From Pseudomonadota bacterium (GTDB taxonomy: Bacteria; Pseudomonadota; Gammaproteobacteria; Burkholderiales; Ferrovaceae), in contig JAKBLB010000001.1 of NCBI GenBank assembly GCA_021832305.1, positions 62,001-126,000 on the forward strand: a stretch of 64,000 nucleotides of DNA. The letters are read 5' to 3'. This document shows, piece by piece, positions 29,791 through 39,455 of this stretch. Below the pieces are notes generated by a model that was not told the DNA's origin, did no database searches, and saw nothing but the letters and a program-made list of their open reading frames with translations. The translations under genes were made by a program, and so were the position numbers. Each line of letters begins with the position of its first letter. Within the stretch, counting starts at the first letter, position 1.

Positions 29791-31266
29791 ATGCCCCAAG
29801 CGATCATCGCGGCGGTAGACTTGGGCTCGAACAGTTTTCGTCTGCAGGTGGCGCGCGTGGTGCAGGGGCAACCCTATACGCTGGATGCGCTCAAGGAGTC
29901 GGTGCGACTGGCAGCCGGATTGTTGCCCGACAACACGCTGGATACGGTGACACAGGAACGCGCATTGGCCTGTTTGCGGCGTTTTGGTGAGCGGTTACGG
30001 GCCGTTCCCCGAGAGGCCATCCGGGTGGTGGGGACGAATACCTTGCGCGTTGCCCAACAGGCAGAAACCTTTCTGGAAGCGGCACAGGAAGCCCTGGGTG
30101 TTCCCATCGAGATCATTGCGGGTCAGGAAGAAGCCCGCTTGATTTATGTCGGTGTGGCGCACAGTCTTCCTAGCCATCGAGGCCGTCGACTGGTGGTGGA
30201 CATTGGCGGAGGATCCACCGAAATCGTCATTGGTCGCGGGGTCAAACCGCAGCGTCTGGAAAGTGTATACATGGGGTGCGTCAGTTACACGCAACAGTTT
30301 TTTGCCCAGAACAAAGTGACGGAACGTCACTGGGCTGCCGCCAGTTTGGCGGCAGCCAATGAATTGCAGGCGCTTTCAGCTACCTTCGGGCGGGAGCAAT
30401 GGGATGAGGCCGTGGGTTCTTCCGGGACGGCGCGCGCCCTGGCTGAATTGCTGGAATTGAACGGGTTCGTGGGGCAAGGAATTACCCGGGCCGGACTGAC
30501 TTTTCTGCGAGAAAAATTGTTGGAGGCCCGCGACCCGCACCATCTGGTTTCCATCGGTTTGCGCATGGAGCGGGTACCGGTACTGCCTGGCGGACTGGTC
30601 ATCATGAGTGCCGTGTTCGATCACTTGGGGATCGAACAGATGCAGACGACAGACTGTGGGCTGCGCGAGGGTGTCCTGTATGAGATGCTGGGCCGCCTGG
30701 AACACCGGGATGTTCGGGAAGAGACCGTGCGCCATTTCGTCCAGCGGTATCATGCGGATTCCCTGCAGGCAGAGCGGGTAGAAAAGTTGGCGCTCACGCT
30801 CTATCGTCAGGTGACGGCTCGCCCCCAATACGCACATTATTCACCCTATCTGCGTTGGGCTGCCCAGTTGCACGAAATTGGGCTTTCCATCGCTCATGGG
30901 GGTTACCACCGCCATTCGGCCTATATCGTCGATCATGCGGACATGCCTGGGTTCTCCAAGATGGAACAGGCCATCGTGGGCGGGTTGGTCCAGAATCATC
31001 GAGGGCGTTTGGTCAAGGGGGCAGAACGCATCACCAATCGGGAGGGCTGGCGTCTGGTGCTGTGTCTTCGTCTGGCCGTGTTGTTTTGTCGTGGTCGCTC
31101 CCAGTTGGGGCGAACCCCCCGTTTTCACCTGGCGGATGAGGGGGATGCAGGGTTTTGCCTGCGGGTCAATCCCGCATGGCTGGTCAGTCATGCCCTGGCA
31201 GCCGCCAACCTGGAGAAGGAATGTCAGCAGTGGCAGGCTCAAGGTATTTCCTTGAGGGTGGTTTGA
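29791..31266 (+). CDS. ppx: Exopolyphosphatase / guanosine pentaphosphatase family
   Basis: A 491-residue actin-fold phosphatase (ASKHA) with the phosphate-1 motif VDLGSNSFRLQ (9-19), the EARLIYVGV segment, the phosphate-2 motif VVDIGGGSTEIV, and a C-terminal HD-like helical region (LHEIGLSIAHGGYHRHSAYIV). It removes terminal phosphate from polyP and may hydrolyse pppGpp. GAGG lies about 10 bases before the ATG; a TTG 9 bases upstream is in frame. It follows the OlsB-like gene by 131 bases and precedes the Pho box of pstS. With ppk it gives a polyP make-and-break pair. Confidence 0.94.
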   Translation: MPQAIIAAVDLGSNSFRLQVARVVQGQPYTLDALKESVRLAAGLLPDNTLDTVTQERALACLRRFGERLRAVPREAIRVVGTNTLRVAQQAETFLEAAQEALGVPIEIIAGQEEARLIYVGVAHSLPSHRGRRLVVDIGGGSTEIVIGRGVKPQRLESVYMGCVSYTQQFFAQNKVTERHWAAASLAAANELQALSATFGREQWDEAVGSSGTARALAELLELNGFVGQGITRAGLTFLREKLLEARDPHHLVSIGLRMERVPVLPGGLVIMSAVFDHLGIEQMQTTDCGLREGVLYEMLGRLEHRDVREETVRHFVQRYHADSLQAERVEKLALTLYRQVTARPQYAHYSPYLRWAAQLHEIGLSIAHGGYHRHSAYIVDHADMPGFSKMEQAIVGGLVQNHRGRLVKGAERITNREGWRLVLCLRLAVLFCRGRSQLGRTPRFHLADEGDAGFCLRVNPAWLVSHALAAANLEKECQQWQAQGISLRVV

Positions 31267-31284
31267 CCCGGAAGATTCATGAGT

Positions 31285-31302
31285 CTGTAATCAATCTGTC
31301 AT
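31285..31302 (+). promoter_or_regulatory. Pho box (PhoB-binding site) of pstS
   Basis: CTGTAATCAATCTGTCAT: two 7-base direct repeats (6/7 and 7/7 to CTGTCAT) separated by a 4-base A/T-rich spacer, the exact PhoB-site architecture. A third weaker half-site, GATTCAT, is at 31274-31280 in phase. A -10-like TACCCT begins 10 bases after the box (31313-31318), the same spacing as in the E. coli pstS promoter. It predicts induction at low phosphate. Confidence 0.85.
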
Positions 31303-31357
31303 ATTTGATGGTTACCCTGTTCCCGTGCACTTGCGTTTTTTTTCTATGGAGATTTTC

Positions 31358-32401
31358 ATGACGATTCGGTTCCTCTTGCGTCCCTGGATGGTAGCCAGTG
31401 CTTTGTTGATGTCAGCCTGGGAGGCCCAGGCAACGGATATCACCGGTGCGGGCTCCACTTTTATCTATCCGGTCTGCGCCAAGTGGGCCGAAGGATTCAG
31501 AGTAGCCACCCGGAATGGTTTGAATTATCAATCCATTGGTTCGGGTGGAGGAATCAAGCAGGTAAAAGCCAAAGTGGTGGATTTTGGGGCGACGGACAAA
31601 CCCCTGACCCAGGAAGAACTGGACCGGAGTTCACTGGTACAGTGGCCGCTCGTGATGGGGGGCGTGGTTCCCGTGATCCATGTGGAAGGGATCGCTCCCG
31701 GACAAATGAAACTCGATGGGCCGGTGTTGGCCGACATCTATCTGGGCAAGATCAAACGCTGGAATGATCCGGCCATCCAGGCGCTCAACAAAGGGTTGAG
31801 CCTGCCCGCACAGGACATCGTCGTGGTTTCTCGTACCGATGGTTCCGGGACGACCTTCATCTTTACGAATTATCTCTCCAAGGTCAGTGCCGAGTGGAAA
31901 AATAAGGTAGGGAGTGATACGGCCGTCAGATGGCCCACGGGCATCAATGGCAAGGGAAATGAGGGGGTGGCTTCCTATGTGCGCCAGCAGGCGGGAGGAA
32001 TTGGTTACGTGGAATATGCCTATGCCCTGCAAAATAAGATGAGTCATGTTCAGATGAAGAACCACGAGGGGCAGTTTGTAGAACCGGATATCGAAACGTT
32101 CAGCGCTGCAGCCGGCAATGCTCGCTGGAAACCGGAAAATGGGTTTCACGAAATTCTGACCGATGAACCGGGAAAAAACAGTTGGCCCATCACCGGAGCC
32201 ACCTTTGTTTTGATGCAAAAAGTGCAGGAAAACCCCGAACATGCCAAAACTGCCTTGCGGTTTTTCGATTGGTCCTACAGGAATGGTCAGAAAGTCGCCC
32301 TGGCGCTGGATTATGTTCCCTTGCCCGAGGATGTGGTCAAGTTGATCGAAGCCCAGTGGAAGATTGAATTGAAGGACAGCGCGGGCAAGGCGCTCTACTG
32401 A
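31358..32401 (+). CDS. pstS: Phosphate ABC transporter, periplasmic binding protein
   Basis: A 347-residue high-affinity phosphate-binding protein. It has the signal peptide MTIRFLLRPWMVASALLMSA with likely cleavage after EAQA, then TDITGAGSTFIYP, SIGSGGGIKQV, GATDKPL and the SRTDGSGTTFIFTNYL phosphate-binding loop. GGAG lies 9 bases upstream of the ATG at 31358. It heads pstSCAB and is preceded by a clear Pho box. The 132 bases to pstC contain a hairpin and a TATAAT, which could separate high PstS from lower channel expression. Confidence 0.96.
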   Translation: MTIRFLLRPWMVASALLMSAWEAQATDITGAGSTFIYPVCAKWAEGFRVATRNGLNYQSIGSGGGIKQVKAKVVDFGATDKPLTQEELDRSSLVQWPLVMGGVVPVIHVEGIAPGQMKLDGPVLADIYLGKIKRWNDPAIQALNKGLSLPAQDIVVVSRTDGSGTTFIFTNYLSKVSAEWKNKVGSDTAVRWPTGINGKGNEGVASYVRQQAGGIGYVEYAYALQNKMSHVQMKNHEGQFVEPDIETFSAAAGNARWKPENGFHEILTDEPGKNSWPITGATFVLMQKVQENPEHAKTALRFFDWSYRNGQKVALALDYVPLPEDVVKLIEAQWKIELKDSAGKALY

Positions 32402-32431
32402 GAAGACTTCAGGAAATTTCTGTGGATACGG

Positions 32432-32493
32432 GAGGGGGATCCCTCTCACCCGATTGCGCGATAATAGGAAAACCTCGGTACTGGGGGTATAAT
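32432..32493 (+). promoter_or_regulatory. pstS-pstC intergenic hairpin and internal -10 element
   Basis: GAGGG (32432-32436) and CCCTC (32441-32445) form a small stem with a GGAT loop and no T-run. A consensus TATAAT follows at 32488-32493, 41 bases before pstC, without an obvious -35. The hairpin may stabilise the pstS transcript; the -10 may be a secondary promoter for pstCAB. Confidence 0.35.
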
Positions 32494-32533
32494 CGCTCCG
32501 TTCCTGACTTGACATTTTGCCCATGGCCGTCTT

Positions 32534-33526
32534 ATGAACCCTATACCGACCCAACCTGTTGAACGCGCGTCCACGCGTTCAGGGCAGGCGCGTGGTTTTG
32601 GCCATCTTGCCGATCGCTTGTTCGAGTGGCTGACCCGGTTCTTCGCTTTTTTGGTGTTGTTCACGCTACTGGCTATTCTGGCTTCTTTGGTGGTGACCAG
32701 TGCGCCTTCACTGAAAGCCTTTGGTTTTCATTTTTTGTGGTCCGATGACTGGGATCCCGTGCAGGATAAGTATGGTGCCTTGATCCCGGTTTACGGAACC
32801 TTGGTCAGTTCTTTCGTGGCCCTGCTGATTGCGGTTCCCATCAGTTTCGGGATTGCCGTCTTTCTCACGGAAATGTCTCCTCCCTGGCTCAAACGTCCGC
32901 TCGGGACGGCTATTGAATTACTGGCCGCCATTCCCAGCATCATCTACGGGATGTGGGGGCTGTTTTCCTTTGCCCCGATTTTTTCCCGGACCCTGCAACC
33001 CTTCCTGATCGAAACTTTGGGCAAAATACCCTTTGCGGGGCAGCTTTTTCAAGGCCCCCCCCTGGGGATCGGTCTACTGACGGCCAGCATCATTCTGGCC
33101 ATCATGGTGATTCCTTTCATTTCCTCGGTCATGCGGGATGTCTTTGAACTGGTGCCCGCCGTACTCAAGGAATCGGCTTATGGTCTGGGGGCCACCACCT
33201 GGGAAGTGGTCTGGCGGGTGGTATTGCCCTATACCCGTGCCGGTGTGGTAGGTGGAGTCATGCTGGGGCTGGGGCGTGCCTTGGGAGAAACCATGGCGGT
33301 CACCTTCGTGATTGGCAATACCCAGCATCTCAGTCCCTCGCTGCTGGCTCCGGGAAACAGCATCGCCTCGTCCCTGGCCAACGAATTTGCCGAAGCGGTG
33401 GGCGACCTTTATACCTCTGCGCTGATTGAATTGGGACTGCTGCTTTTCATCATTACGGCTATCGTGCTGGCCATGGCCAAGTTGATGTTATTGCGCATGG
33501 GTCAGCGTGAAGGGACGCGGAGTTGA
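32534..33526 (+). CDS. pstC: Phosphate ABC transporter permease
   Basis: A 330-residue inner-membrane permease with about six transmembrane helices. It has the ABC-permease EAA-type loop around [20 protein letters not shown] (about 215-235) and then [13 protein letters not shown]. The N-terminal 30 residues are cytoplasmic and basic. It forms the channel with PstA. No clear ribosome site precedes the ATG. It ends 2 bases before pstA. Confidence 0.95.
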   Translation: MNPIPTQPVERASTRSGQARGFGHLADRLFEWLTRFFAFLVLFTLLAILASLVVTSAPSLKAFGFHFLWSDDWDPVQDKYGALIPVYGTLVSSFVALLIAVPISFGIAVFLTEMSPPWLKRPLGTAIELLAAIPSIIYGMWGLFSFAPIFSRTLQPFLIETLGKIPFAGQLFQGPPLGIGLLTASIILAIMVIPFISSVMRDVFELVPAVLKESAYGLGATTWEVVWRVVLPYTRAGVVGGVMLGLGRALGETMAVTFVIGNTQHLSPSLLAPGNSIASSLANEFAEAVGDLYTSALIELGLLLFIITAIVLAMAKLMLLRMGQREGTRS

Positions 33527-33528
33527 CC

Positions 33529-34389
33529 ATGCGCTATACCACGCCTGAAATTCGCCGTATCTACCGTCGCCGCCAGTTGACCAATCGTTTTCATCTGTTC
33601 ATGTCGGTGTGTGGCATGGGCTTTGGTCTGTTTTGGTTGGTCTGGATTCTCTGGACCTTGTTGTCCAATGGTTTTGAAGCGTTGAGTTGGTCCCTGCTGA
33701 CCCATCCGACGCCCGCTCCCGGGGGCGAAGGGGGGCTGGGCAATGCCATTTTGGGTAGCATCATGATGGCCGGTCTGGCGACCTTGATTGGAACGCCGGT
33801 GGGCGTGTTGGCCGGGACCTATCTGGCCGAATATGGCCGACGCGGGTGGTTGGCTCCCACCACCCGTTTCGTCAACGACATTCTTCTCAGTGCACCCTCC
33901 ATCGTTCTGGGGCTGTTCGTCTATACCGTGTATGTGGCTCGTTTTCACCATTTTTCAGGGATTGCGGGCGCTTTGTCCCTGTCTTTGATCGTGGTTCCCG
34001 TGGTTGTCCGAACCACCGACGACATGCTGCGTCTGGTGCCGGACAGTCTGCGCGAAGCCGCCATTGCGCTGGGAGCACCCCGTTGGAAAATGGTGGTAAT
34101 GGTGGCTTATCGAGCGGCTAAAAGCGGCATCGCTACGGGCGTGCTGCTGGCGGTGGCACGAATCAGTGGTGAAACGGCACCGCTCTTGTTCACCGCACTG
34201 AATAATCAGTTCACTACCTGGAATATCAATGAACCGATGGCCAATCTGCCGGTGGTGATCTTCCAGTTTGCCATGAGTCCCTACGATGACTGGCACCGTC
34301 TGGCTTGGGGCGGGGCCATCCTGGTGACCCTCAGTGTGCTGACCATCAATGTGCTGGCGCGTTTGCTGTTCCGTCAAAAAAGTTCTTGA
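33529..34389 (+). CDS. pstA: Phosphate ABC transporter permease
   Basis: A 286-residue partner permease of PstC, with six predicted helices, the [17 protein letters not shown] segment and an EAA loop [18 protein letters not shown] (about 175-192), then [17 protein letters not shown] lies 7-10 bases before the ATG at 33529; a TTG at 33523 overlaps the pstC stop. pstB follows after 11 bases. Confidence 0.95.
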   Translation: MRYTTPEIRRIYRRRQLTNRFHLFMSVCGMGFGLFWLVWILWTLLSNGFEALSWSLLTHPTPAPGGEGGLGNAILGSIMMAGLATLIGTPVGVLAGTYLAEYGRRGWLAPTTRFVNDILLSAPSIVLGLFVYTVYVARFHHFSGIAGALSLSLIVVPVVVRTTDDMLRLVPDSLREAAIALGAPRWKMVVMVAYRAAKSGIATGVLLAVARISGETAPLLFTALNNQFTTWNINEPMANLPVVIFQFAMSPYDDWHRLAWGGAILVTLSVLTINVLARLLFRQKSS

Positions 34390-34400
34390 GCAGGGGTTTC

Positions 34401-35195
34401 ATGAGCCATACCGAGGTTTTCAATCTTTCTTCCATCGCACCCGAAGTGCGTATTGCCATTCGGAATCTCAATTTTTACTACGGTCGCTTCCATGCGTTGA
34501 AGAATGTCACCATGGATATACAGACCAACAAGGTGACGGCTTTCATTGGCCCTTCGGGATGCGGTAAGTCCACTCTTCTGCGGACCTTCAACCGTTTGCA
34601 TGAACTTTATCCGGCCAATCGAACCACGGGTCAAATCCTGCTGGATGGCAAGAATGTTCTGGATCGTCGAGAAGATCCCACGTTATTGCGGGCTCGCGTG
34701 GGGATGGTCTTCCAGAAACCCACGCCGTTTCCCATGTCGATTTATGAAAACATTGCTTTTGGCGTGAGATTGTACGAAAGGTTGACGTCCATGGAAATGG
34801 ACGAGCGGGTGGAATGGGCTCTGAGGAAGGCGGCGCTGTGGCCCGAAGTGAAAGATAAACTGCGTCAGAGTGGTAACGGGCTTTCCGGAGGACAGCAGCA
34901 GCGTCTGTGTATTGCCCGTTGTATCGCCATCAAGCCGGAAGTGATCTTGCTGGATGAGCCCTGTTCAGCGCTTGATCCTATTTCTACGGCGCATATCGAG
35001 GAACTCGTGCACGACCTGAAGAGCGATTACACCGTGGTCATGGTGACCCATAACATGCAGCAAGCCGCTCGAGTTTCTGACTATACCGCCTATATGTATC
35101 TGGGAGAGTTGATCGAGTTCGACGAGACGGATCAAATTTTTACCAAACCCAATCAGAAGGCGACGGAAGACTATATCACCGGGAAATTTGGTTGA
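34401..35195 (+). CDS. pstB: Phosphate ABC transporter ATP-binding protein
   Basis: A 264-residue ABC ATPase with Walker A GPSGCGKS (50-57), a phosphate-type [21 protein letters not shown] segment around the Q-loop, signature LSGGQQQR, Walker [13 protein letters not shown] and the H-loop MVTHNM. AGGGG precedes the ATG at 34401 by about 6 bases. The usual phoU gene does not follow; tpiA comes next after 97 bases, so PhoU and the PhoBR regulators must be encoded elsewhere. Confidence 0.97.
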   Translation: MSHTEVFNLSSIAPEVRIAIRNLNFYYGRFHALKNVTMDIQTNKVTAFIGPSGCGKSTLLRTFNRLHELYPANRTTGQILLDGKNVLDRREDPTLLRARVGMVFQKPTPFPMSIYENIAFGVRLYERLTSMEMDERVEWALRKAALWPEVKDKLRQSGNGLSGGQQQRLCIARCIAIKPEVILLDEPCSALDPISTAHIEELVHDLKSDYTVVMVTHNMQQAARVSDYTAYMYLGELIEFDETDQIFTKPNQKATEDYITGKFG

Positions 35196-35292
35196 TTTTC
35201 GGGTTTGCGGCTCACGGCTCATTGCAAGGAAGGCCATTTCAAGGCATCATCCTGCCCAGACATTAATTTCATGCAAGGTTTGGAGCAGACAC

Positions 35293-36063
35293 ATGCGTAA
35301 TAAACTCATTGCAGGCAACTGGAAAATGCACGGTTCTCGGGTGGCAAACGAGGCATGGGTGCGGGCATTACAGGCAGAACCGACTTTGGATGCCGTTGAA
35401 CTGGTGGTATTGGTTCCAGCACCTTATCTGGCCCAGATGCAGCAGTTGCTGGGCGGTTCGGCCTGTGCCTGGGGAGGACAGGATATCAGCGATCAGGAAC
35501 GCGGCGCTTTTACCGGAGAGGTGGCGGCTTCCATGTTACGCGAATTCGGATGCCGGTATACGGTGGCAGGCCATTCGGAACGGCGTCAACGCCATGGTGA
35601 AACCGATGTCCAGGTGGCAGCCAAGGCGCAACAGGCGTTGGCTCAGGATCTGATTCCCATTCTCTGTCTGGGAGAGTCGCTCGAGCAGCGGGAGGCAGGA
35701 AAGACGGCGCAAGTGATGCGCCACCAGTTGGGGGTGCTTCTGGATATATTGGGCGAAACCGGCATGGCCCGTTCGGTACTGGCCTATGAACCCATCTGGG
35801 CTATCGGTACGGGACGAAGCGCCACTCCGGCACAAGTTCAGGAAGTCCATGCCTGGCTGCGTCAGCAGTGCGCTGAAGCGTCGCTGGATCTGGCCGAAAA
35901 TATTCAAATTCTCTATGGTGGTAGCGTCAAAAGTGCCAACGCGGTAGAATTGATGGCCTTGCCCGATGTAGATGGGGCACTGGTGGGGGGCGCTTCCCTG
36001 GTAGCGCAGGAATTTTTGGCGATCGCGCGCGCAGCAGCGAAAGCAAGTCAAAGGACAGAGTAA
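35293..36063 (+). CDS. tpiA: Triosephosphate isomerase
   Basis: A 256-residue TIM barrel that interconverts DHAP and glyceraldehyde-3-P. It has AGNWKM (Lys11), the catalytic His in VAGHSERR (His94), the catalytic Glu in AYEPIWAIGTG (Glu166) and the phosphate loop YGGSVK. GGAG lies 7 bases before the ATG. The stop shares a base with the secG start (TAATG). tpiA-secG-tRNA(Leu)-nuo is a conserved betaproteobacterial order. Confidence 0.97.
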   Translation: MRNKLIAGNWKMHGSRVANEAWVRALQAEPTLDAVELVVLVPAPYLAQMQQLLGGSACAWGGQDISDQERGAFTGEVAASMLREFGCRYTVAGHSERRQRHGETDVQVAAKAQQALAQDLIPILCLGESLEQREAGKTAQVMRHQLGVLLDILGETGMARSVLAYEPIWAIGTGRSATPAQVQEVHAWLRQQCAEASLDLAENIQILYGGSVKSANAVELMALPDVDGALVGGASLVAQEFLAIARAAAKASQRTE

Positions 36064-36398
36064 TGGAAACGGTGGTTTGGGTCGTACATGTGGGGGCCGC
36101 GCTTGGAATCATCGGATTGGTTCTCATGCAGCATGGCAAGGGTGCGGATATGGGAGCGGCTTTTGGGAGCGGTTCTGCGGGGGGGGTATTTGGCGCATCG
36201 GGCGCATCGAACTTCCTCAGTCGCAGCACAGCCATACTGGCTGCGGTGTTTTTTTGCACCAGCATGCTGCTGACTTGGTATTCGGGGCACGGTAACAAAG
36301 GGACGAGCGTGATGAACGAAGCCAATGCGCTCAAGACCCCTGTGGTTTCGACGCCAGTGAAAGAGATTCCCACAAAATCCAACGAGATTCCGAAATAA
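36063..36398 (+). CDS. secG: Protein translocase subunit SecG
   Basis: A 111-residue SecG with two hydrophobic helices (about 3-20 and 53-75) joined by the conserved loop HGKGADMGAAFGSGSAGGVFG. It assists the SecYEG translocon in the inner membrane. The C-terminal tail is hydrophilic and threonine/proline-containing. It starts on the last base of tpiA and lies 40 bases before tRNA-Leu. Confidence 0.95.
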   Translation: METVVWVVHVGAALGIIGLVLMQHGKGADMGAAFGSGSAGGVFGASGASNFLSRSTAILAAVFFCTSMLLTWYSGHGNKGTSVMNEANALKTPVVSTPVKEIPTKSNEIPK

Positions 36399-36438
36399 GG
36401 TACACTGGCACCCCCCAGTCAAAGGGGATGAGTTTTGA

Positions 36439-36523
36439 GCCGATGTGGTGAAATTGGTAGACACGCCGTCTTGAGGGGGCGGTGGCGAAAGCCGTAGCAG
36501 TTCGAGTCTGCTCATCGGCACCA
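36439..36523 (+). tRNA. tRNA-Leu(GAG)
   Basis: The acceptor arms GCCGATG (36439-36445) and CATCGGC (36513-36519) pair fully, followed by discriminator A and an encoded CCA. The anticodon stem CCGTC/GGCGG closes the loop TTGAGGG, giving anticodon GAG. A long variable arm (class II) and a T-loop GTTCGAGTC-type region are visible. It lies between secG and nuoA as in related genomes. Confidence 0.97.
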
Positions 36524-36716
36524 TGGAATGATCGAGAATGGTTTGGTGGAGATTCTGCCAAACAGATGTAATGCTGTCATAATGACGCTTTATGGAGGTC
36601 GAGTTTCTGGAGTTGTGCAGAACTCGGCGGGTCTTCTCCCGGTAGTTGGGGGAGGTGCCCAATGATAATAATCGCACCCGTCCTATGAGGGGGTGCAGGA
36701 ACACTGCGAGTATGTG
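36524..36716 (+). other. Structured intergenic leader between tRNA-Leu and nuoA
   Basis: The 193 bases contain no gene that I recognise. They hold an inverted repeat GTTTGG/CCAAAC (36541-36562), a CGAGTT/AACTCG pair around 36600-36630, and a CTCCC/GGGAG pair around 36637-36655. A CATAAT at 36578-36583 could be a -10. This is probably the nuo promoter and untranslated leader. Confidence 0.4.
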
Positions 36717-37073
36717 ATGTCACAACATTATTTGCCGGTATTGTTGTTCATTCTGGTGGGTGTGGGCGTGGGTGTGGTCCCCGCGGCTCTCGGTTGGTTT
36801 CTCGCGCCGCATCGCCCCGACCCGGAAAAGAATTCCCCCTATGAATGTGGCTTCGAGGCTTTCGAAGACGCGCGGATGCGTTTTGACGTGCGCTATTACC
36901 TCGTAGCGATCCTTTTTATTCTATTTGATCTGGAAATTGCCTTCCTCTTTCCCTGGGCTGTGGTACTGAAAGATATTGGCGGGTTTGGTTTTCTGGCCAT
37001 GCTGGTGTTTTTGGGGATATTGGTGGTAGGGTTTGCCTACGAGTGGCTCAAGGGCGCGCTCGAATGGGAATGA
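36717..37073 (+). CDS. nuoA: NADH-quinone oxidoreductase subunit A
   Basis: A 118-residue membrane subunit of complex I (family: three helices) with the conserved [21 protein letters not shown] loop region. Transmembrane stretches lie near 5-25, 60-80 and 88-108. ATG 36717 (MSQHYLPV) is preferred; GTG codons at 36693 and 36714 are in frame alternatives and the ribosome site is weak. It is the first gene of a complete nuoA-N operon. Confidence 0.94.
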   Translation: MSQHYLPVLLFILVGVGVGVVPAALGWFLAPHRPDPEKNSPYECGFEAFEDARMRFDVRYYLVAILFILFDLEIAFLFPWAVVLKDIGGFGFLAMLVFLGILVVGFAYEWLKGALEWE

Positions 37074-37112
37074 AGCAACGATTGCCGGGTTGATCCATAC
37101 AGGGAGGGGAAC

Positions 37113-37595
37113 ATGGCACTGGAAGGCGTGCTCAAGGAAGGTTTTGTCACTGCGAGTCTGGATACGGTCATCAATTGGACCCGTACGGGTTCCCTTTGGC
37201 CCATGACTTTCGGGTTGGCCTGCTGTGCGGTGGAAATGATGCACGCCGGGGCGTCCCGTTATGATCTGGATCGCTTTGGAATCGTTTTTCGCCCAAGTCC
37301 CCGTCAGTCCGATCTCATGATAGTGGCTGGGACTCTCTGTAACAAAATGGCCCCGGCCCTGCGCAAGGTATATGACCAGATGGCTGAACCTCGTTGGGTC
37401 ATCTCCATGGGGTCCTGCGCCAATGGTGGAGGGTACTACCACTATTCCTATTCAGTGGTGCGCGGTTGTGACCGTGTGGTGCCGGTGGATGTCTATGTTC
37501 CGGGTTGTCCTCCCACGGCAGAGGCCCTGTTGTTTGGTTTGATCCAGTTGCAACAAAAGATCCGCCGTACCCAGACCATTGCGCGGGTGGCCTGA
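37113..37595 (+). CDS. nuoB: NADH-quinone oxidoreductase subunit B
   Basis: A 160-residue peripheral subunit that carries Fe-S cluster N2 next to the quinone site. Ligands are the tandem cysteines in LACCAVEMM, the Cys in [10 protein letters not shown] and the Cys in [10 protein letters not shown] strong GGGAGGGG precedes the ATG by a few bases. The stop overlaps nuoC (TGATG). Confidence 0.97.
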   Translation: MALEGVLKEGFVTASLDTVINWTRTGSLWPMTFGLACCAVEMMHAGASRYDLDRFGIVFRPSPRQSDLMIVAGTLCNKMAPALRKVYDQMAEPRWVISMGSCANGGGYYHYSYSVVRGCDRVVPVDVYVPGCPPTAEALLFGLIQLQQKIRRTQTIARVA

Positions 37596-38188
37596 TGAGT
37601 TTGCTGAATCGTCTTGAAACATTGGCAGGTGCCCTGGATCAAGCCTTCGGCGAGGTCCTGGAAGAATCCTCGATTCAACTGGATGAACTGACCGTCCGGG
37701 TGGGGACGGCGCACTGGCTGGCAGCGGCTCTGCGTCTGCGTGACGAGTTTGGCTTCGAGCAACTCATCGATCTGTGCGGGATGGATTATTCCACCTACCC
37801 CGACTGGTCCCGGCCCCGTTTCGGGATCGTGGTCCACCTGCTCTCGATCCGGCATAACCTGCGCCTGCGCGTCAAGGTGGCCGCGCCGGAGGGTCCTGTT
37901 CCTCTGGTGGAATCGGTGGTTACGGTATGGTCTGTGTCCAACTGGTTTGAACGGGAAGCTTTTGATCTGTTCGGGATCGTTTTTTCCGGGCATCCCGACC
38001 TGCGCCGCTTGCTGACGGATTATGGTTTTGTGGGACATCCTTTCCGCAAGGATTTCCCCATTTCCGGATTCGTGGAAATGTGTTATGACCCGGAACAAAA
38101 GCGGGTCATCTATCAACCGGTCAGCATTCCGCCGCGTGAAGTGATTCCACGCAAGACGCGTCCGGAACATTATGGGGATACGGCATAA
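37595..38188 (+). CDS. nuoC: NADH-quinone oxidoreductase subunit C
   Basis: A 197-residue 30-kDa subunit of the peripheral arm, with LIDLCGMDY near 55-63 and the signature [20 protein letters not shown] near 117-136, then [14 protein letters not shown]. It is separate from NuoD, unlike the E. coli fusion. Both ends share bases with neighbours (TGATG with nuoB, TAATG with nuoD), indicating tight coupling. Confidence 0.96.
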   Translation: MSLLNRLETLAGALDQAFGEVLEESSIQLDELTVRVGTAHWLAAALRLRDEFGFEQLIDLCGMDYSTYPDWSRPRFGIVVHLLSIRHNLRLRVKVAAPEGPVPLVESVVTVWSVSNWFEREAFDLFGIVFSGHPDLRRLLTDYGFVGHPFRKDFPISGFVEMCYDPEQKRVIYQPVSIPPREVIPRKTRPEHYGDTA

Positions 38189-39453
38189 TGGCTGAAATAC
38201 GTAACTACACCATGAACTTTGGTCCGCAACATCCCGCAGCACACGGGGTGTTGCGCCTGGTTCTGGAACTGGACGGCGAAGTGATCGAGCGGGCCGATCC
38301 CCATATCGGGCTTTTGCACCGCGGGACGGAGAAGTTGGCGGAAACCCGTACTTTCCTGCAAAGTGTGCCCTACATGGATCGCCTCGACTACGTATCCATG
38401 ATGTGCAATGAACATGCCTATGTCCTGGCCATCGAGAAATTGTTGCAGGTGGATGTGCCGATCCGTGCACAATACATTCGCGTCATGTTTGACGAGATTA
38501 CGCGCATCCTCAATCACTTGTTATGGATTGGCGCACATGCGCTGGACATTGGCGCCATGACGGTGTTCCTCTATGCTTTCCGCGAACGGGAAGATCTGGT
38601 GGATTGCTATGAAGCCGTTTCCGGCGCTCGATTGCATGCCGCCTATTATCGTCCCGGCGGGGTGTACCGGGATCTGCCCGAGCGCATGCCCTTGCACCTG
38701 GCCAACAAGGAAATTCGGGGTGGACGTTCGGATGCCAAGGCGCAGCGCTTGAACCGCAATCGTCATGGGTCATTGCTCGATTTCATTGAAGATTTCGTCG
38801 ATCGTTTTCCGAACTATCTGGACGATTACCACAATCTGTTGACCGACAACCGAATCTGGAAGCAACGGACGGTGGGGATCGGGGTCGTGACGCCAGAGCG
38901 CGCGTTGTCCCTGGGGTTTACAGGACCCATGTTGCGCGGGTCGGGAGTGGCTTGGGACCTGCGCAAGAAGCAGCCGTATGAATCCTACGCCGAGATGGAT
39001 TTTGACATTCCGGTGGGCGTGAATGGCGATTGTTACGACCGTTATCTGGTGCGGATGGAAGAGATGAAACAATCCAACCATATCGTCCGTCAGTGTATCG
39101 ACTGGTTGCGTCGCAACCCGGGGCCTGTCATTACCGATAATCACAAGGTGGCACCGCCTGCACGGGAATCCATGAAAGAAAACATGGAAGAGTTGATTCA
39201 CCATTTCAAACTCTTCAGCGAAGGCATGCATGTGCCGCCGGGAGAGGCCTTGGCCAGTGTGGAGGCACCAAAGGGTGAATTTGCCATTTACCTGGTCTCC
39301 GATGGAGCCAATAAACCTTACCGTCTCAAGATTCGGGCCCCCGGTTTTGCCCATATGGCCGGTCTGGATGAAATGTCGCGTGGGCATATGATTGCAGACG
39401 TGGTCGCCATCATCGGGACCCAGGATATCGTTTTTGGAGAAGTGGACCGCTGA
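38188..39453 (+). CDS. nuoD: NADH-quinone oxidoreductase subunit D
   Basis: A 421-residue 49-kDa subunit that forms the quinone-binding pocket with NuoB. It begins with [15 protein letters not shown] (the HPAAHG loop carries the quinone-ligating His), has HRGTEKL, and ends in [10 protein letters not shown]. In mitochondria an arginine of this subunit is dimethylated by NDUFAF7; a homologous methyltransferase is at 4470-5603. It starts on the last base of nuoC. Confidence 0.97.
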   Translation: MAEIRNYTMNFGPQHPAAHGVLRLVLELDGEVIERADPHIGLLHRGTEKLAETRTFLQSVPYMDRLDYVSMMCNEHAYVLAIEKLLQVDVPIRAQYIRVMFDEITRILNHLLWIGAHALDIGAMTVFLYAFREREDLVDCYEAVSGARLHAAYYRPGGVYRDLPERMPLHLANKEIRGGRSDAKAQRLNRNRHGSLLDFIEDFVDRFPNYLDDYHNLLTDNRIWKQRTVGIGVVTPERALSLGFTGPMLRGSGVAWDLRKKQPYESYAEMDFDIPVGVNGDCYDRYLVRMEEMKQSNHIVRQCIDWLRRNPGPVITDNHKVAPPARESMKENMEELIHHFKLFSEGMHVPPGEALASVEAPKGEFAIYLVSDGANKPYRLKIRAPGFAHMAGLDEMSRGHMIADVVAIIGTQDIVFGEVDR

Positions 39454-39455
39454 TC

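Noticed and set aside
36660-36680. Fur box in the nuoA leader (TGATAAT half-site)
   Set aside because: Only one half matches; the second half of the 7-1-7 motif is poor.
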